A DNA stretch of 20,878 nt from positions 1-20,878 of IMG/VR virus record IMGVR_UViG_3300044970_000028. One strand, written 5' to 3'. Below the pieces are notes generated by a model. That model searched no databases. It was not told the origin of the DNA and was given only the letters and a program-made list of their open reading frames with translations. A program made the translations under genes and the position numbers. The DNA comes from a virus. The number at the start of each line of letters is the position of its first letter. The stretch's first letter is position 1. Shown here one piece after another: positions 13,849 to 20,878 of the stretch.

Positions 13849-14553
13849 ATGACAACAATTACTTTACGGAATGTAAAGGGATCAGCCCTAAGTTTTACTG
13901 AGGTTGATAATAACTTTACGAATCTTAATACCGATAAGATTGAAGGCGTAACTTCGAGTGTAGACAGTGAACTAGCTCTGTGGAGTAGCACCACTGGTAA
14001 GGTTCTAAAACGTGCGACGGTTACTGGTGTTCTAAAGGCTACGTCTGGCGTATTAGCCGCTGCGACTGCTGGAACGGACTACGCTAAACCTGATACGGCT
14101 AGTACATGGAGTGCTAATCAGTCGTTTAACAGTGGCAATCTGCGGTTAAATGGTTCGTCTAGCGGTACTGCGACGCTGAACGCTCCTGCTGCTGCTGCTA
14201 CGAATACTTATACGTTGCCTCCTGATGCTGCGACACTAGGCTATAGAAATGTGCCTCAGTCTGGATCGGATAAAACGACTTCGTACACACTAGCAACAAC
14301 TGATATTGGTGAGTTTGTTGGTGTTGGAACTGGTGGTTCTATTACGATTCCGAACTCAACATTTGCTGCTGGCGATGTAATTTCGATATTTAATAATACG
14401 ACGGGTAATATCACGATTACTTGCTCGATTACTACTGCTTATATCGCTGGAACGAACACGGACAAGGACACGATGACTCTTGCTACTAGGGGCGTTGCCA
14501 CGATTCTATTTATTAGCGGTACTGTTTGTGTTGTAACTGGTAACGTCAGCTAA
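13849..14553 (+). CDS. Tail fibre protein with N-terminal anchor motif
   Basis: This 234-residue protein follows an AAGGAG site. Residues 10-31 include KGSALSFTEVDNNFTNLN, a motif typical of phage fibre proteins just before the shaft. Then comes a low-complexity, Ser/Thr/Ala-rich shaft, including a SGTATLNAPAAAATNTYTLP segment that recurs in aquatic phage fibres. The C-terminal part is beta-rich with a GGSITIPNSTFAAGD block. Fibres of this type trimerise and carry or present the host-recognition tip. Neighbouring genes are also adhesin-like, so several products may form one appendage. Confidence 0.75.
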   Translation: MTTITLRNVKGSALSFTEVDNNFTNLNTDKIEGVTSSVDSELALWSSTTGKVLKRATVTGVLKATSGVLAAATAGTDYAKPDTASTWSANQSFNSGNLRLNGSSSGTATLNAPAAAATNTYTLPPDAATLGYRNVPQSGSDKTTSYTLATTDIGEFVGVGTGGSITIPNSTFAAGDVISIFNNTTGNITITCSITTAYIAGTNTDKDTMTLATRGVATILFISGTVCVVTGNVS

Positions 14554-14562
14554 GGAACAGAT

Positions 14563-16581
14563 ATGAGTGGAATCATGTCAATGGTCTTAGGTGCTAAGAC
14601 TGCTATAGCAGCAGCCGTAGATGCCTATTTCAACCTAGTCACGCTATTGTTACCCGGAGATGGCACGAACGGCGCGCAGAACAACACGTTCCTAGACTCG
14701 TCGAGCAACAACTTCACCATCACCCGCAACGGCAACACGACGCAGGGTACGTTCTCGCCGTTTAGTCAGACGGGGTGGAGTAACTACTTTAACGGAAGCA
14801 CAGATTATTTCAATTTTGCAGCTCAATCTGGTTTTTCTTTTGGAACTGGCGATTGGGCTATTGAAACATTCGTCTATTTAACATCAACAGCAGACCAAGC
14901 TATTTATGATGCTAGGCCAACATCAACTAATGGTTTGTATCCTCTTGTTGATATAGCGGGGGGTAAATTTAGGTATTACACAAACTCGGCAAGCAGGATA
15001 GAAAGCGACTCAACTTTTTCTACTAATAGGTGGTATCACATTGTTGTTAGCAGAGTTAGTGGTACAACGCGCATGTTTATTGATGGAACTGTGCAGTCTA
15101 CTACTTACACAGATTCCAACAACTATATTGTTGGAACTAATAGACCTACAATAGGCGTAGGTGGTTTTAATTTGACAGCGCATCTGTCAGGGTATCTTTC
15201 AAATATGCGCGTATTGAAAGGCTCTGGATATACGTCGGTTACAGTTCCAACAGCACCGCTAACCGCAGTCACTAATACACAGCTACTGACCTGCCAGTCA
15301 AACCGCTTTGTTGACAACAGCAGCAACGCATTCGCCATCACAGTCAACGGCACACCCTCCGTCCAAGCATTCAGCCCGTTCGCTCCTACGGCTGCGTACA
15401 GCGCGGCAACGAATGGCGGCAGTGGGTACTTTGATGGGACGGGGGATTACCTAAGCGCAGCAAACAATACTGCGTTGGATTTATCAACCGGTGATTTCAC
15501 TGTTGAATGCTGGTTTTATGCAAACGGCGTAACCGCTGAACAGCCACTTGTAATTAGGAACAACGGCAACATTGCTACCGGAAACGATATTCAATACAAC
15601 ATTGTAATTCTTAGCGGATCTGTGCGAGTTCGGCCTTACTCTGGGACGACCGACTATACGATCAACTGCGGAACTGTTGTACCGAATAGCTGGAACCACG
15701 TCGCTCTTGTTCGTACAGGAAGTACGTTCTACGGGTTCCTAAATGGTGCACGTTCTGCTACAACTCAGACCATAGCGGGTTCGCTTAACACTGGAACATG
15801 GGCAACATACTTTGGTGCTGCTCTTATTTCAGGAGGTGGCAATCTTTTCTTTAATGGATACCTTAGCAGCGTTCGTATTACCAAGGGCGGCGCTCTCTAT
15901 ACAGGATCAACATACACCGTTCCAACAGCACCATTAACTACTACAGTTGCATCTGGAACTGCTAATGCGCTCCTCAACTTCACCAACGGCGGCATCATCG
16001 ATGCCACTGGCAAGAACGTGCTGGAGACTGTTGGCAATGCGCAGATCAGCACGACGCAAAGTAAGTTTGGCGGCAGCTCGATGTACTTCGATGGGACGGG
16101 GGACTACCTGACGGCACCAGCAAGCCCCAATAACAACTTGAACATTGGCGACTTTACGCTTGAGTTTTGGGTTTACAGGGCAAACCTAACTGGTGATGTT
16201 GACCCTATTGGTTGCGGTAATGTATCTACCACTGGTTATCAGGTTCGCATCAAAGGAACGACGGGATACGTTCAATTCTTGGTAATTGGCGGCGCAACTA
16301 TAACTACAACTACTGGAATTGCTGCAACGACTTGGACGCACATTGCGATTGTGCGGTCTGGAACTACTGTCAAAATTTACATAAATGGCACTGACGGTGG
16401 AGGCAGTGGAACGGTCGGTAATTCTGGAACGGTTACAACTGAACTGCTTGTAGTCGGAGCAAATCGTTATGACTATTCAAACACTCTCAACGGATACATG
16501 GATGATGTTCGCATCACCAAAGGCTATGCTAGGTACACGGCTTCGTTTACTCCACCGACAGCAGCTTTTGCCACACAGTAA
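14563..16581 (+). CDS. Large adhesin with three LamG-like modules
   Basis: This 672-residue protein has three repeats of a concanavalin A-like (LamG-type) jelly-roll. Module starts are marked by related strands: YFNGSTDYF (75-83), YFDGTGDYL (about 289-297) and YFDGTGDYL (about 508-516). Each is followed by GDW or GDF and a later NGYLSxxRxxKG-type strand. The modules are joined by Pro/Thr-rich linkers (VPTAPLT). It probably binds host surface glycans as the receptor-binding tip. No catalytic residues are evident. The codon pattern alternates: linkers and early strands use C- and G-ending codons, while module interiors use A- and T-ending ones. This indicates assembly from segments of different origin. 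Confidence 0.82.
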   Translation: MSGIMSMVLGAKTAIAAAVDAYFNLVTLLLPGDGTNGAQNNTFLDSSSNNFTITRNGNTTQGTFSPFSQTGWSNYFNGSTDYFNFAAQSGFSFGTGDWAIETFVYLTSTADQAIYDARPTSTNGLYPLVDIAGGKFRYYTNSASRIESDSTFSTNRWYHIVVSRVSGTTRMFIDGTVQSTTYTDSNNYIVGTNRPTIGVGGFNLTAHLSGYLSNMRVLKGSGYTSVTVPTAPLTAVTNTQLLTCQSNRFVDNSSNAFAITVNGTPSVQAFSPFAPTAAYSAATNGGSGYFDGTGDYLSAANNTALDLSTGDFTVECWFYANGVTAEQPLVIRNNGNIATGNDIQYNIVILSGSVRVRPYSGTTDYTINCGTVVPNSWNHVALVRTGSTFYGFLNGARSATTQTIAGSLNTGTWATYFGAALISGGGNLFFNGYLSSVRITKGGALYTGSTYTVPTAPLTTTVASGTANALLNFTNGGIIDATGKNVLETVGNAQISTTQSKFGGSSMYFDGTGDYLTAPASPNNNLNIGDFTLEFWVYRANLTGDVDPIGCGNVSTTGYQVRIKGTTGYVQFLVIGGATITTTTGIAATTWTHIAIVRSGTTVKIYINGTDGGGSGTVGNSGTVTTELLVVGANRYDYSNTLNGYMDDVRITKGYARYTASFTPPTAAFATQ

Positions 16582-16583
16582 TC

Positions 16584-17096
16584 ATGCCTAGAAACAACAA
16601 AACATTGCCAAGCAAATCCGAGTTACTTGAATTATTCGAGTACGACGAAACTGCTGGAACGCTTTTTTGGAAACGCAGGGTTTTTGATTCTGTGCTGGCT
16701 AATGGCTGGAATACTAGGTATGCAGGAAAACAAGTTGGCGTAAAAAACTCTGCTGGCTACTTGGTGTTATCAATTAACAACACTAAATATTTGGCGCATA
16801 GAATTATATGGAAGATGGTTAATGACGAAGAACCCATTGTTGTTGACCATATTGATGGGAACCCGCTGAATAACTCAATTGCAAATCTTAGGGCGGCAGA
16901 TGAATCTTTGTCTGCTTTTAATAAACGGCTTCCAACGAAAAGATTGCCGAGGGGAGTTCAGCCTAACGGGTCAAGATATATGGCAAGACTTGCTAATACG
17001 CATCTTGGAACTTACGCAACTCCAGAGGAGGCGCATGCTGTTTACTGTGCCGCTGCACAACAAAGATTTAATGGCGTACCAAACGCTCTGCAATAA
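16584..17096 (+). CDS. HNH homing endonuclease with AP2 DNA-binding domain
   Basis: This 170-residue protein starts 2 bases after the adhesin stop, without a strong ribosome binding site. Residues 71-106 contain AHRIIWK, then VVDHIDGNPLNNSIANLR, the HNH_3-type core with His72, the Asp-His pair at 88-89 and the Asn residues that complete the metal site. Residues 121-163 (GVQPNGSRYMARLANTHLGT then TPEEAHAVY) form an AP2-type DNA-binding domain. This pairing is typical of free-standing homing endonucleases, which cut an allele lacking the gene and so spread between phages. More A/T-rich codons than the flanks agree with insertion. The module is intact. Confidence 0.9.
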   Translation: MPRNNKTLPSKSELLELFEYDETAGTLFWKRRVFDSVLANGWNTRYAGKQVGVKNSAGYLVLSINNTKYLAHRIIWKMVNDEEPIVVDHIDGNPLNNSIANLRAADESLSAFNKRLPTKRLPRGVQPNGSRYMARLANTHLGTYATPEEAHAVYCAAAQQRFNGVPNALQ

Positions 17097-17105
17097 GGAT
17101 TGACC

Positions 17106-17429
17106 ATGCTCTACACAAAGAACGGCTCTATTCCAAAGCCAGAAACAGATGGCACAGAAGGCTGGCTAGAGGTTCCTGATGCCCCTGATGCTCCTGAAGG
17201 CAAGGAGGTAGTCTGGCTGAATTGGGAGTGGGTTATCCGCGATCCTAAGCCTATAGACCGCGAAGGCTATCGATGGAAGTGGAACCATGACCAGATGCAG
17301 TGGATTGAATATGCGCTGCCTACTACAATTGAAACAGTGGAATTGTCTGTTATTTCTAGCGACCAGATAGCTGCATTGTCTAGCACAGATGTTATCGCAT
17401 TGACCTCAGAGCAAATTAGCGGATTGTAA
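17106..17429 (+). CDS. Small tail-region protein with C-terminal octad repeats
   Basis: I choose the ATG at 17106 (AAGGA 6 bases upstream) over TTG at 17100, giving 107 residues. The first two thirds are Trp-, Pro- and acid-rich, with EGWLEVPDAPDAPEGKEVVW and a WRWKWNHDQMQW-like segment near 68-77. Residues 83-107 form three 8-residue repeats, ISSDQIAA, LSSTDVIA and LTSEQISG, followed by a final Leu. This resembles an octad helix repeat seen in some phage tail fibre proteins, usually as longer arrays. The stop overlaps the next ATG (TAATG). It may be a fibre-tip accessory or assembly factor. The function is unknown. Confidence 0.65.
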   Translation: MLYTKNGSIPKPETDGTEGWLEVPDAPDAPEGKEVVWLNWEWVIRDPKPIDREGYRWKWNHDQMQWIEYALPTTIETVELSVISSDQIAALSSTDVIALTSEQISGL

Positions 17430-17896
17430 TGGCTAACTACGTTGACTACGATTATTGGGTTCAGGGATATGGCGAAGGTGATTTAAGCCAGCCTGACCGA
17501 TATGTTGTTGCTGGTTACTGGAATGACGGATACGCCGAGTATGAAGGCGATTCTGCTGCGTTTACTGGTACGGCTACGTTTGTTGCTTCTGCGTTAGCTG
17601 AGAAGTACGGTATTGCCACAATTACAGGTAATGCGACGTTTGAGGCTGTTCCTGTAGACGTTATTCGTGGATCGGCTTCGTTTACTGGAGTAGCTACGGT
17701 AACGGCTGCTGGTAACTTTATTGTTTCTGGTAATGCTTCAGTTACTGGTGTGGCAACGGTATCGGCACTAGGTAGTTATGTGACTACGGCTGCGGCTTCT
17801 GTTGTTGCAACTGCTGTGGTAGATGCTACTGGAAACATCATAGGTTACGAATGGACGATTGTTGCTCCTGAGCCTACTACATGGGTTAAGCAATGA
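17429..17896 (+). CDS. Repeat protein with five 20-residue beta-type units
   Basis: This 155-residue protein has an aromatic N-terminus (YVDYDYWVQGYGEGD) with Tyr/Trp/Gly repeats, then five back-to-back units of exactly 20 residues at 42-61, 62-81, 82-101, 102-121 and 122-141. A typical unit is SASFTGVATVTAAGNFIVSG. The consensus is small-Ala-x-hydrophobic-Thr-Gly-x-Ala-Thr-hydrophobic, then a second strand and a Gly turn; the last unit has lost the Thr-Gly. The alternating hydrophobic pattern suggests a beta-solenoid or stacked beta layers. It lies between a fibre-accessory protein and the nozzle and is probably a small spike or fibre part. I recognise no named family. Confidence 0.7.
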   Translation: MANYVDYDYWVQGYGEGDLSQPDRYVVAGYWNDGYAEYEGDSAAFTGTATFVASALAEKYGIATITGNATFEAVPVDVIRGSASFTGVATVTAAGNFIVSGNASVTGVATVSALGSYVTTAAASVVATAVVDATGNIIGYEWTIVAPEPTTWVKQ

Positions 17897-19305
17897 AGAT
17901 TACTTTCGGAGAATGGTTGCCAGATCAGCCGGGTGTAACTGGTGCTGTAATGGAAGCTGTGAATTGTTATCCTGTTACTAACGGTTATGCCCCTTTACGA
18001 GATGCCGCAGACTATTCTGACGCTGCTGGAGAAACTTTGCTGCTTGCTTTTGCAGGTAAGTATGCTGGTGCTTCCACTCTATTTGCTGCTAGTGCTACTT
18101 CGATCTATAAGTTTGACTCTACCGATGCCTCACTGGATGCTGTAAAGACTTCCTATAGCTCTGTAGAATCTTGGGATGTGACTCAGTTCGGTTCTAAGCT
18201 GATTTTGGCTAATGGGGCTAACAAACTCCAATATTGGGATTTGGGAGGCTCTACGACGGTTTCAGACCTATCTGCTGCTGCTCCTACGGCTAAGTATGTG
18301 ACTGTAGTTCGAGACTTTGTAGTTGCGGCTAATGTTGGCGGTGAAGAATCTAGGGTTTACTGGTCTGATATTAATGACGAGACAGATTGGACACCTAGCA
18401 CTGCTTCTCAGAGTGACTCACAGTTAATCCCTGATGGTGGCGATATTATTGGGTTAGCTGGTGGAGAGTATGGATTGGTGTTCTTGGAAAGGGCGATTTA
18501 TCGTATGTCCTATTCAGGAAGCCCGTATTTCTTCCAGTTTGACGCTATTTCTAGGACTTTGGGCTGTTTATCTAATGGTTCTATCGCTCAGTTCGGTGGA
18601 TTGACGTATTTCTTGGCTGATGATGGCTTTTATGTCTGTGATGGTCAGACGGTTAAGAACATTGGGCTAGAGAAGGTCAATCGATGGTTCTTTGAGAATG
18701 CTATTCCAGACCAGTTGATTAACGCTATTAGTTCTACGGTTGATCCTGTCAGGAAATTAGTCATTTGGAACTTTAAGAATACATTTGGCGGCAGATATTT
18801 GCTCTTTTACAGCATTGATTTGGGTAAATGGAGCTATGGAACGACGGATATTTTCCATCTTTCCTATGGTTACACTCCTAGTGCGACGCTAGAACAAGTG
18901 GATAACTACAATACGAACCTAGATGCACTTGATATTCCGCTGGATTCTAGGCTTTGGGCTGGTGGTCAACTACTAGCGTTAGGTGTTCGAGAGCAAAAGA
19001 TCGTTGTTATTTCAGGTGCATACAAAACTGCATACGTTGTTTCAGGGGATATAGACATTGGACGTTCTACTGTCACATTGGCAAAACCTATTGTTGATAA
19101 TGGATCGGCAACAGTCGCAGTTGCAAGCAGGGATTTGCTCACAGAATCAGTTGAATTCGGAACCGCAGTAGCAGCAGACGCAGAAAACAGGGTTTCTCTG
19201 AGGTCTAATGGGGATTACCACCGGATTAAGGTAACTCCGACAGGCTCCAACTGGAAAACTATTGTTGGCGTAGATGTTGAGATTGTGAAACAGGGTGATC
19301 GATGA
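17893..19305 (+). CDS. Tail nozzle/hub protein, P22 gp10-like in size and position
   Basis: This 470-residue protein overlaps the preceding stop (ATGA). It opens with a strand-rich segment containing GEWLPDQP and a VNCYPVTNGYAPLRDA block. It continues with repeated beta segments such as LFAASATSIYKFD, WDVTQFGSKLILANG and RDFVVAANVGGEESRVYWSD that look like beta-propeller blades. The C-terminal third is a separate beta domain. P22 gp10, about 470 residues, is also a beta-propeller hub below the adaptor, and SU10-type nozzles have the same role. It would extend the DNA channel and anchor the fibres. The relation to gp10 is inferred from length, layout and context. Confidence 0.75.
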   Translation: MKITFGEWLPDQPGVTGAVMEAVNCYPVTNGYAPLRDAADYSDAAGETLLLAFAGKYAGASTLFAASATSIYKFDSTDASLDAVKTSYSSVESWDVTQFGSKLILANGANKLQYWDLGGSTTVSDLSAAAPTAKYVTVVRDFVVAANVGGEESRVYWSDINDETDWTPSTASQSDSQLIPDGGDIIGLAGGEYGLVFLERAIYRMSYSGSPYFFQFDAISRTLGCLSNGSIAQFGGLTYFLADDGFYVCDGQTVKNIGLEKVNRWFFENAIPDQLINAISSTVDPVRKLVIWNFKNTFGGRYLLFYSIDLGKWSYGTTDIFHLSYGYTPSATLEQVDNYNTNLDALDIPLDSRLWAGGQLLALGVREQKIVVISGAYKTAYVVSGDIDIGRSTVTLAKPIVDNGSATVAVASRDLLTESVEFGTAVAADAENRVSLRSNGDYHRIKVTPTGSNWKTIVGVDVEIVKQGDR

Positions 19306-20099
19306 CTCGTAACGTCCAGTTTAGAACTCTCCCGGTATTTGGAGCCTCAGAACGTGAGGTTTCAGAGGTTGTTCGCGGGATTATGGACGGTAAAACGAAC
19401 AATACTGGGTTATTGACGCTGGCTACAGGCAATGCCACCACAACTACCCTCTACGACGAGCGTATAGGCTCTGAGAGCTTAATATTCTTCACACCTGTAT
19501 CTGATGCTGCGGAAGCTGATGCGGCTCCCTATGGGGCGTTTCAGGACACTACAGACCAGACTGCTGCGAATACTACTACAGCCTACGCTGTTACATTTAA
19601 TACAACAGATTATTCGAGTGGTGTTTATCTTTCCAATAGTTCACGGCTTAACGTCAGGAATTACGGAATTTATAACATCCAATTTTCGATACAGTTTAAG
19701 AATACTACGAACGATAGTCAGGATATAGATATTTGGTTTAGGAAGAACGGGACGAATATCGCTGGATCTAATAGTCGTTTTGGTATGCCAGCTAGGAAAT
19801 CATCTGGTGATCCGTCCCACGTTATTGCTGCCCTGAACTTCTTTCTTGAGCTTCAGGCTAATGATTACATTGAAATCATGTGGCGACCTTCTGACACTGG
19901 CATTGTGATGGAGCATTATGGGACTAGCACGACTCCTGACAGGCCATCGGTTCCTAGTGTTATTGCGACTGTAAATTATATTGCGCCATCTGCAACAAGT
20001 AATGTGTATGTTTCAGCGAAGCAACGTGGGCAAGCTACGGTTACACATTGGGCAAATAGCACTGCTGATAAGACGTATGGTTATGTGATAATCGGTTAA
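19302..20099 (+). CDS. Tail fibre/receptor-binding protein with C1q-like domain
   Basis: This 265-residue protein overlaps the nozzle gene by 4 bases. The N-terminal 90 residues include VVRGIMDGKTNNTGLLTL (23-40), a motif found in many aquatic phage tail proteins, followed by TTTTLYDERIG. The C-terminal half reads YSSGVYLSNSSRLNVR, GIYNIQFSIQFKN, DIDIWFRKNG and NDYIEIMW, the strand order of a C1q/TNF-like jelly-roll. That fold trimerises and presents exposed loops for binding. Its coupling to the nozzle gene suggests that the N-terminus docks on the hub. Receptor and exact placement are unknown. Confidence 0.75.
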   Translation: MTRNVQFRTLPVFGASEREVSEVVRGIMDGKTNNTGLLTLATGNATTTTLYDERIGSESLIFFTPVSDAAEADAAPYGAFQDTTDQTAANTTTAYAVTFNTTDYSSGVYLSNSSRLNVRNYGIYNIQFSIQFKNTTNDSQDIDIWFRKNGTNIAGSNSRFGMPARKSSGDPSHVIAALNFFLELQANDYIEIMWRPSDTGIVMEHYGTSTTPDRPSVPSVIATVNYIAPSATSNVYVSAKQRGQATVTHWANSTADKTYGYVIIG

Positions 20100-20497
20100 T
20101 GGAATACAAATACATTGACCCTCAAGAACTGAGAAATTGGTGGGCTTCAGTTAAGCCCGGTTTAGAGAAAATTAAGTCTAAGAGTCCTGAGAATTGGATT
20201 ATCGAGGACGTATATACGGATTGCTTTAATCAAAGGTCTTTGCTTTTCGTACTGATAGAGAATAACCATTATCAAGGCTTCTTTATCCTGCAACCTTTAG
20301 GTGAGACTCTGCATTTATGGGCTGCTTATTCGTTAGAAAATAGCTATGAAATTGTCGAAAATGCCTTAAAATACATTAAAGGCATGGCGGCTCAAGCTAA
20401 CGTCAAATATCTGACATTTTCTAGCCATAGGCGCGGTTGGGATAGAAGGGCGGCGGCTTATGGATTCCGTCCGAAACAATGGATTTGTGAGGTGTAA
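20099..20497 (+). CDS. GNAT-like acyltransferase-fold phage protein
   Basis: This 132-residue protein starts at an ATG overlapping the previous stop (TAATGG). It has an alpha/beta pattern with W-x-x-V-x-PGL-EKI at the N-terminus and ENWIIEDVYTDC leading into LLFVLIE and GFFILQPL strands. A helix precedes KYLTFSSHRRGWDRRAAAYGF near the C-terminus. The last segment resembles the end of GNAT folds, where a helix and a GF turn follow the acetyl-CoA region, but a clear pyrophosphate-binding Q/RxxGxG/A motif is missing. Comparable proteins occur near the tail genes of related phages. It could be a degenerate acyltransferase or a structural reuse of the fold. Confidence 0.65.
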   Translation: MEYKYIDPQELRNWWASVKPGLEKIKSKSPENWIIEDVYTDCFNQRSLLFVLIENNHYQGFFILQPLGETLHLWAAYSLENSYEIVENALKYIKGMAAQANVKYLTFSSHRRGWDRRAAAYGFRPKQWICEV

Positions 20498-20499
20498 TT

Positions 20500-20878
20500 A
20501 TGGGCGGTGGCGGCGGTACTCAAACACAAACAGCTAGGGCTGAGATTGATCCAACACTCAAGCCTTATGTTGAATATGGTCTTGGTGAAACTAAACGTCT
20601 TTATCAGGGAACTACTCCATCCTTCTTTCCCGATCAAACCTTTGTAAGCCCTTCTGAGGCCACTACACGCGCTCTAGGGCTTGCTGAACAACGTGCTCTA
20701 GCAGGTTCTCCTTTGACTGAGGCTGCTCAACAAGAGACTTTAGCGACAATTCAAGGACGAGGTGTTAATCCGTTCCTAGCGGGTGCTGCTGAGGCTCTGT
20801 ATCGACCTACGACGATGGCTGGTCAAGAGGCTATTCGTGGGCTTCAGTCTGAGGCATCTTCTAGGGGTCGTTATGGTT
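20500..20878 (+). CDS. Virion-associated protein, 3'-truncated by window end
   Basis: The ATG at 20500 begins an ORF that runs off the right edge; 126 codons are visible. The N-terminus is Gly-rich (MGGGGGTQTQTARAE), followed by IDPTLKPYVEYGLGETKRLY and a segment around FFPDQTFVSPSEATTRALGLAEQRA. This pattern is found in internal or tail-associated proteins that follow the nozzle gene in related podoviruses, whose role is not known to me. An ejection or internal virion protein is likely from position. The remaining sequence is needed to tell whether it contains a lytic or DNA-ejection domain. Confidence 0.6.
   Translation, partial: MGGGGGTQTQTARAEIDPTLKPYVEYGLGETKRLYQGTTPSFFPDQTFVSPSEATTRALGLAEQRALAGSPLTEAAQQETLATIQGRGVNPFLAGAAEALYRPTTMAGQEAIRGLQSEASSRGRYG

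Noticed and set aside
14563-17896. Diversity-generating retroelement acting on the adhesin
   Set aside because: No reverse transcriptase or template repeat with A-to-N differences is visible in the window; module shuffling fits better.
1-20878. CRISPR array, insertion sequence or attachment site
   Set aside because: No regularly spaced identical repeats, transposase or integrase was seen. The repeated elements are those described at 3300-3559 and within adhesin genes.

Overview
The window is a 20.9 kb piece of a tailed double-stranded DNA phage (Caudoviricetes). Every supported gene is on the + strand, packed with short overlaps such as ATGA and TAATG. The virion genes suggest podovirus morphology: a small and large terminase, a long P22-type portal, a scaffold, an SU10/DUF5309-type major capsid protein, an SU10-type adaptor and a nozzle/hub-like protein of P22 gp10 size. 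No sheath, tube, tape-measure or baseplate gene is visible. I see no integrase, tRNA or lysis gene. The host cannot be read from the sequence. The moderate GC content and the gene families resemble uncultured freshwater or marine phages of Proteobacteria, but that is a guess.

Left end, 1-2736: end of an early/middle region. It holds a charged helical protein, small cysteine-rich proteins, a Ref-like HNH nuclease, a chain of four very short lysine-rich proteins (two below 51 residues) and a free-standing HNH endonuclease.

2730-5478: a modification island with a SAM-dependent methyltransferase, a GT-A-like glycosyltransferase and a ParB/Srx-DNA methyltransferase fusion. Between the first two lies a 260-base non-coding stretch (3300-3559). 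It carries two copies of a related stem-loop, with three compensatory base-pair changes between copies, on either side of a long hairpin with a GAAA loop. The second copy runs straight into the ribosome binding site of the glycosyltransferase gene. I recognise no known RNA family here, and it is the best candidate for something undescribed.

5499-11793: packaging and head genes in the order small terminase, large terminase, portal, two small unknowns, scaffold, major capsid protein, ending in a strong UUCG-loop terminator.

11809-20878: connector and tail region. A small conserved protein and a second GT-A-like enzyme precede the adaptor. Then come a Gp80-like fibre protein, another fibre protein, a triple LamG-like adhesin, an HNH-AP2 homing endonuclease, a small protein with octad repeats, and a protein built of five exact 20-residue repeats. 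These are followed by the nozzle/hub protein, a C1q-like fibre, a GNAT-like protein and a truncated virion protein at the right edge. Together the region encodes DNA modification, packaging, capsid assembly and a receptor-binding apparatus that looks modular and recently shuffled.
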